Shown here piece after piece: positions 5,054 to 8,354 of a stretch of DNA of 8,354 nt (within the stretch, counting starts at the first letter, position 1; every line of letters starts with the position of its first letter). A program made the position numbers and the translations under genes. The DNA comes from Verrucomicrobiota bacterium. GTDB lineage: Bacteria; Verrucomicrobiota; Kiritimatiellia; JAAZAB01. The stretch covers positions 1 to 8,354 of the forward strand of contig JAHIMN010000001.1 of assembly GCA_018896395.1 (NCBI GenBank). Reading direction: 5' to 3'. The notes under the pieces were generated by a model. The model worked only from the letters and a program-made list of their open reading frames with translations, did not search any database and was not told the origin of the DNA.

Positions 5054-5863
5054 ATGGATACTTTAACAATAGGCCAACGCACCTTTACCTCGCGCCTGAT
5101 CATGGGGACGGGCAAGTTTGCGGATGCCGAAACCATGCTGAAAGCCATCCGGGCCTCCGGCGCCCAGCTTGTGACCGTGGCTCTGCGCCGGTTCAATCGG
5201 GAACGGCCCTCGGATGATCTTCTGGGACCGTTGTTGACCATCAAGGGCCTTACGCTCATGCCGAACACGTCCGGGGCCTGCAATGCGCAGGAGGCCGTTA
5301 AGGCCGCCCGCATTGCCCGGGAACTCAGCGGCAGCAAGTTTATCAAGGTGGAAATCCACCCCAATCCCCATCACCTGATGCCCGATGCGATTGAAACCCT
5401 GGAGGCAACCAGGATCCTGGCGGCGGAAGGATTTGTGGTCATGCCCTACATGCCGGCGGACCCGGTCCTGGCCAAGCGTCTGGAAGATGTCGGCTGTGCG
5501 TCGGTCATGCCCTTGGGGTCGGGGATCGGCACGGGCCACGGCCTGGCCACGGCCGATCTGCTGAAGATCATTATCCGTGACAGCCGCGTGCCGGTGATTG
5601 TGGATGCGGGTTTGCGTTCGCCTGCCGATGCCGCCCTGGCCATGGAAATCGGGTGCGATGCCGTGCTGGTCAACAGCGCCATTGCCGTTGCCGGCGATCC
5701 CGTGGCTATGGCCGCCGCCTTTGCTTTAGCCGTGCAGGCCGGCCGATCCGCGCGCCGGGCCGGGATCATGTCCCAGAGCGAGGAGGCCGTGCCCACCAGC
5801 CCGTTGACTTCGTTCCTCACCGATTCGGGACCAATCCATCCGACCAATCCGCAGACAGTTTGA
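5054..5863 (+). CDS. thiG: ThiG, thiazole synthase
   Basis: A 269-residue cytoplasmic TIM-barrel enzyme that condenses 1-deoxy-D-xylulose 5-phosphate, dehydroglycine and ThiS-thiocarboxylate into the thiazole phosphate of thiamine. Hallmarks include MGTGKF (17-22), VTVALRR (40-46), LMPNTSGACNAQEAV (68-82) and FIKVEI (96-101), in which Lys98 matches the Schiff-base lysine of known ThiG. Further on are PYMPADPVLAKRLED (131-145), the phosphate-binding VMPLGSGIGTG (151-161), VIVDAG (181-186) and VNSAIA (206-211). Length is close to the usual 250-260, with a short tail (from about 240) lacking conserved motifs. The ATG gives the standard N-terminus, but no Shine-Dalgarno is separated properly from it, only GGAA touching the start codon. 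The upstream region is palindromic element B. All key residues are intact, so the gene should be functional despite being separated from thiS. Confidence 0.95.
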   Translation: MDTLTIGQRTFTSRLIMGTGKFADAETMLKAIRASGAQLVTVALRRFNRERPSDDLLGPLLTIKGLTLMPNTSGACNAQEAVKAARIARELSGSKFIKVEIHPNPHHLMPDAIETLEATRILAAEGFVVMPYMPADPVLAKRLEDVGCASVMPLGSGIGTGHGLATADLLKIIIRDSRVPVIVDAGLRSPADAALAMEIGCDAVLVNSAIAVAGDPVAMAAAFALAVQAGRSARRAGIMSQSEEAVPTSPLTSFLTDSGPIHPTNPQTV

Positions 5864-6017
5864 TGGCCGCGATATCAGGCTGTTTGCCGTGATTTTTCAC
5901 CGAATGCCCTGGCCCGGTTCCGACCGGCCGTCCCAAAATCCGTAGCCTTGTTTGGATACACTGTTGAGGCCGGCAATTGCTGGGCGGTGACCATTGAAAA
6001 TTTATTTAAAAAAGTTA

Positions 6018-6045
6018 TTGACAAAAAAATATGGTCAGGTATATT
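6018..6045 (+). promoter_or_regulatory. Sigma70-type promoter of the rrf2-cysHDN operon
   Basis: A perfect -35 TTGACA (6018-6023), a 16-base spacer and TATATT (6040-6045, five of six matches to TATAAT) lie in an AT-rich stretch. It contrasts with the G+C-rich genes around it. Transcription would start near 6052, about 30 bases before the Rrf2 ATG. It is the best promoter-like sequence in the window, and no other such signal is seen before cysH, cysD or cysN. Confidence 0.72.
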
Positions 6046-6077
6046 AACTACTAAATCAATAGCAATAGTAGGGTATA
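6040..6077. promoter_or_regulatory. Candidate autoregulatory operator (CTACTA-N12-TAGTAG)
   Basis: CTACTA (6048-6053) and TAGTAG (6066-6071) form an inverted repeat with a 12-base spacer, flanked outside by TATA at 6040-6043 and 6074-6077. It runs from the -10 element over the likely start site to the weak Shine-Dalgarno AGGG (6070-6073). Rrf2-family proteins usually bind AT-rich dyads of about this size and often repress themselves. Binding here is inferred from position only. Confidence 0.4.
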
Positions 6078-6080
6078 GTA

Positions 6081-6527
6081 ATGAAGATTTCAACTAAAGG
6101 CCGTTATGGACTGCGATTCATGATTGATTTGGCCACGAACGGTAATGCACAGGATAAAGTCTCCTTGCATCAAGTGGCCAAGCGTCAGGCAATTTCCGAG
6201 AAATACCTTTGGCAGATTGCCAATCGCTTGAAGGCGGTGGGGTTGATCCGCGCTACGGCGGGCCCCCACGGCGGCTATGCGCTGGCGAAGCCGCCATCCA
6301 CGATCACGCTCCTGGACATTCTCACAGCGCTGGAAGGAGACTGCACGCTGGTGGCGTGCGTGACTACCCCAACCGTATGTCCTCGCAGCAATGCGTGCGC
6401 TTCGCGGGAGGTCTGGAAGGAAGTAAATGGGAAATTGGCCGAGGCGATGGAGTCTATCACCCTGAGCGCCATGGTCGCTAAGGAGCGGACGATGGCGGAG
6501 AATTCGATGCCGGCCTACAGTATCTGA
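6081..6527 (+). CDS. Rrf2/IscR-family transcriptional regulator, probably of sulfur assimilation
   Basis: A 148-residue regulator with the classic start MKISTKGRYGLRFMIDLA. The winged helix-turn-helix follows, with VSLHQVAKRQAISEKYLWQI (27-46) and the wing GPHGGYALAKP (61-71). It ends with the dimerisation helix that carries four cysteines (C88, C93, C100, C106). The C93-x6-C100-x5-C106 spacing is close to the three Fe-S ligands of IscR (x5, x5). An iron-sulfur cluster or cysteine redox sensor is therefore plausible, while CymR-type regulators lack this set. It is the first gene of the cysH-cysD-cysN operon, 35 bases before cysH, behind its own promoter. Control of sulfate assimilation by cysteine, sulfide or Fe-S status is an inference from family and position. 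After HTH and wing the C-terminal 20 residues show no motif. Confidence 0.9.
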   Translation: MKISTKGRYGLRFMIDLATNGNAQDKVSLHQVAKRQAISEKYLWQIANRLKAVGLIRATAGPHGGYALAKPPSTITLLDILTALEGDCTLVACVTTPTVCPRSNACASREVWKEVNGKLAEAMESITLSAMVAKERTMAENSMPAYSI

Positions 6528-6562
6528 TGAAACGCGCAGCCGAGGGAACGTAGGATAAAACA

Positions 6563-7294
6563 ATGGAATTAGATCGCCCTATTAAGTTTCCGGCCACCGA
6601 AGAGGCGCAAGACTTGTTGAAATGGGGGTTAGATTCGTTTCATCCGGCTGTCGCGCTGGCCTGCAGCTTCAGCTTGGAAGATGTCGTTCTGGTGCACATG
6701 GCTGTGCAGGTCAGGCCGGACACCAGAGTATTCGCTATCGATACCGGGCGGCTCAATGAGGAGACTTATCAATGTGCGGATGCGGTGCGCAGGCGCTTGG
6801 GTGTGGGCATTGAATGGTATTTTCCTAAGAGAGATGATGTGGAAAGGCTGGAACGTGAAAAAGGCCTTTTTTCGTTCCATGAAAGCTTGGAAGCACGGCA
6901 CGAGTGTTGCCGGATACGGAAAGTAGAACCTTTGTCCCGGGCTCTTTCCGGCCTGAAGGCGTGGATCACGGGTCTGCGGCGAGGACAAGGTGTTACGCGC
7001 AGCGAACTCAAGCCTGTCGTGCGCGACGAAGCCCATGGGGGGATCATCAAGATCAGTCCGCTTGCTGCATGGGAGTTAGAACAGTTGTGGAACTACGTGC
7101 GTCATCACAACCTCCCGTACAATCGTTTGCACGACTTCGGTTATCCGTCCATCGGTTGCGAGCCGTGTACGCGCGCGGTTCGGACGGGAGAAGATTCGCG
7201 CGCCGGCCGCTGGTGGTGGGAAAGCCCGGAACACAAGGAATGCGGATTGCACATTAAAAGCGATAAACAGGACTGCAAGACATTGCAGAATTGA
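6563..7294 (+). CDS. cysH: CysH, assimilatory adenylylsulfate (APS) reductase with [4Fe-4S] signature
   Basis: A 243-residue cytoplasmic enzyme that reduces APS to sulfite using thioredoxin or glutaredoxin. The PP-loop-like site is CSFSLEDVVLVHM (34-46), followed by FAIDTGRLNEETY (57-69). The cysteine set is Cys-Cys at 115-116 (HECCRIRKVEPL), GCEPC (C199, C202) and the catalytic cysteine in KECGLH (C227). The CC...CxxC set marks APS reductases with a [4Fe-4S] cluster; E. coli-type PAPS reductases lack it. APS as substrate also fits the absence of cysC in the visible operon. ITGLRRGQ (135-142) and TRSELKPV (145-152) are standard family motifs. AGGA (6552-6555) stands 7 bases before ATG. cysD begins 2 bases after its stop, so translation is probably coupled. 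Confidence 0.94.
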   Translation: MELDRPIKFPATEEAQDLLKWGLDSFHPAVALACSFSLEDVVLVHMAVQVRPDTRVFAIDTGRLNEETYQCADAVRRRLGVGIEWYFPKRDDVERLEREKGLFSFHESLEARHECCRIRKVEPLSRALSGLKAWITGLRRGQGVTRSELKPVVRDEAHGGIIKISPLAAWELEQLWNYVRHHNLPYNRLHDFGYPSIGCEPCTRAVRTGEDSRAGRWWWESPEHKECGLHIKSDKQDCKTLQN

Positions 7295-7296
7295 AG

Positions 7297-8178
7297 ATGA
7301 CTCATTTGGAAAAACTAGAGGCAACCAGCGTTCATATTCTGAGGGAAGCCTATCGGGAATTCAAGAGCCTGGTTATGCTCTGGTCCATTGGCAAGGACAG
7401 CACGGCCATGCTGTGGCTGACTCGCAAGGCGTTCTTCGGTCATGTTCCGTTTCCGCTGGTGCACATTGATACAGCTTTTAAAATTCCGGAAATGATCGCG
7501 TACCGGGATAAACTTGCCCGCGAATGGCAACTCAACATGATCGTGGGTCAGAACACGCAGGCTATTTCCGAAAAAAAAACGTTTCCTGACGGCAAGCTCA
7601 GCCGATTGGAATGCTGCAAGGGCCTTAAGAGCGAAGCCTTGAAGCACACTCTTTCCGGAGATTGGACGCGATCCAAGTTTGATCATGGACTCGGCAAATA
7701 TGTCGAAGATACGAACAAGGAACCATACACCGGGGTCATTGTCGGCGCCAGGGCCGATGAAGAGGGCAGCCGTTCCAAGGAGCGCTACTTTTCTCCCAGG
7801 GACAGAGACAGCGAGTGGGATATTGGCGATCAGCCCCCGGAGCTGTGGGGCCAGTACAAGACGGATTTCGCTCCCGGTACGCATGTCCGCGTCCATCCTC
7901 TGCTCGACTGGACCGAACTGGATATATGGGAATACATAGGAAAAGAAAATATTCCGGTAGTGCCGCTCTATTTTAACCGGGGGGACGGCAAGAGGTACCG
8001 CTCGCTGGGATGTTATCCCTGCACAGTGCCGGTGGACTCCACCGCCGGCAACGTGACGGAAGTGATTGAAGAGCTGAAGATCGGCAAGTTTTCGAATATC
8101 GCCGAACGCTCCGGCCGCGAACAGGATAAGGAAGACGGCGGCGGACTCGAAACATTGCGGCGGGAAGGATACATGTGA
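7297..8178 (+). CDS. cysD: CysD, ATP sulfurylase small (catalytic) subunit, variant with CC...CxxC cysteines
   Basis: A 293-residue PP-loop ATPase that adenylates sulfate to APS with the GTPase CysN. Seen: SIGKDS (30-35), HIDTAFKIPEM (56-66), ARADEEGSRSKERY (151-164), the trinucleotide-site region RYRSLGCYPCT (233-243) and the typical C-terminus ERSGREQDKEDGG ending in RREGYM. ATG 7297 is chosen because it matches the family N-terminus; an in-frame TTG at 7291 would overlap cysH by 4 bases. No strong Shine-Dalgarno is seen, so coupling to cysH is likely. Odd points: Cys106-Cys107 (LECCKGLKSEAL) and Cys239-x2-Cys242, a pattern I do not recall in E. coli CysD, which has a single cysteine in the LGCWPLT loop. 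It also has an extra stretch around 120-147 before the VIVGARADEE motif. It belongs to the pairing with the EF-Tu-like CysN downstream. Confidence 0.94.
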   Translation: MTHLEKLEATSVHILREAYREFKSLVMLWSIGKDSTAMLWLTRKAFFGHVPFPLVHIDTAFKIPEMIAYRDKLAREWQLNMIVGQNTQAISEKKTFPDGKLSRLECCKGLKSEALKHTLSGDWTRSKFDHGLGKYVEDTNKEPYTGVIVGARADEEGSRSKERYFSPRDRDSEWDIGDQPPELWGQYKTDFAPGTHVRVHPLLDWTELDIWEYIGKENIPVVPLYFNRGDGKRYRSLGCYPCTVPVDSTAGNVTEVIEELKIGKFSNIAERSGREQDKEDGGGLETLRREGYM

Positions 8179-8354
8179 GCGCGGAAATGGAACAAATTAG
8201 TGTGGTGGTGGTGGGTCACGTGGACCACGGCAAAAGCACCCTGATCGGGAGGCTGCTCGCCGACACAAACTCTCTGCCGCAGGGAAAACTTGAACAGGTT
8301 CGGACCATGTGCGTGCGAAACGCGAAGCCGTTCGAATATGCTTTTCTGCTGGAT
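8175..8354 (+). CDS. cysN: CysN, ATP sulfurylase GTPase subunit (5' part only, cut by window end)
   Basis: Sixty codons are visible before the window ends, still open. The GTG at 8175 overlaps the cysD stop by 4 bases (GTGA) and has GGGAAGGA (8162-8169) 5 bases upstream. An ATG at 8187 is the alternative start. The translation has the P-loop GHVDHGKST, then LIGRLLADT and LEQVRTM, and ends with AKPFEYAFLLD as in translation-factor-type GTPases. CysN hydrolyses GTP to drive APS formation by CysD. E. coli CysN has a different P-loop (GSVDDGKST), so this is another CysN branch, consistent with the unusual CysD. A fusion to a CysC kinase domain downstream cannot be excluded from this fragment, and a stand-alone elongation-factor-like GTPase is unlikely given the overlap with cysD. 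Confidence 0.9.
   Translation, partial: MSAEMEQISVVVVGHVDHGKSTLIGRLLADTNSLPQGKLEQVRTMCVRNAKPFEYAFLLD

Noticed and set aside
7315..7896. 193-codon open frame on the minus strand
   Set aside because: Antisense to cysD, with no recognisable motifs and no ribosome binding site in a plausible place.

Overview
The window is bacterial chromosomal DNA with eight complete protein-coding genes and one truncated gene. All lie on the plus strand, and I found no rRNA, tRNA, CRISPR array or transposase gene. The organism cannot be fixed from the sequence. The abundance of palindromic intergenic repeats (including an ATCCGTG-type repeat), the large gaps between left-hand genes, and a planctomycete/verrucomicrobia-style 'SVGPD...DDDI' membrane protein suggest an uncultured bacterium of the PVC group or a similar candidate phylum. 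That placement is a low-confidence inference.

Left part (1-1934): a three-armed palindromic repeat and a heptamer-like tandem repeat precede a pterin-binding methyltransferase-like gene (201-1214). A 339-base gap then holds a composite palindromic element (copy A, 1287-1530). It is followed by a small membrane protein with a bacterial PH domain (1554-1934).

Middle part (1935-5863): a repeat-filled gap leads to thiS (2223-2423), the sulfur carrier of thiamine thiazole synthesis. Its enzyme partner thiG (5054-5863) lies 2.6 kb downstream. Between them sit two visibly AT-richer genes of unknown function: a membrane-anchored TPR-like protein (2532-3116) and a three-helix membrane protein with a pseudopilin-G-like tail (3239-4684). 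This insert is bounded by two direct copies of a GTAGC...GCGAAGGCGG module. A second copy of the composite palindromic element (copy B, 4805-5050) ends four bases before the thiG start codon.

Right part (5864-8354): a compact sulfate-assimilation operon with a good sigma70-type promoter. The order is an Rrf2/IscR-family regulator (6081-6527), cysH (APS reductase, 6563-7294), cysD (7297-8178) and the start of cysN (from 8175, cut by the window end). CysD and CysN together form ATP sulfurylase, which makes APS. CysH reduces APS to sulfite, and the cysteine-rich Rrf2 protein probably regulates the set. No palindromic repeats occur here and genes are coupled by 2-base gaps or 4-base overlaps.

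The observation most worth following is that this CysD carries the same Cys-Cys...Cys-x-x-Cys pattern as the neighbouring [4Fe-4S] APS reductase, with closely matching local sequence. E. coli-type CysD, as I recall it, lacks this pattern. The second is the modular palindromic element family, in which small hairpins appear to have been inserted into a larger inverted-repeat backbone.
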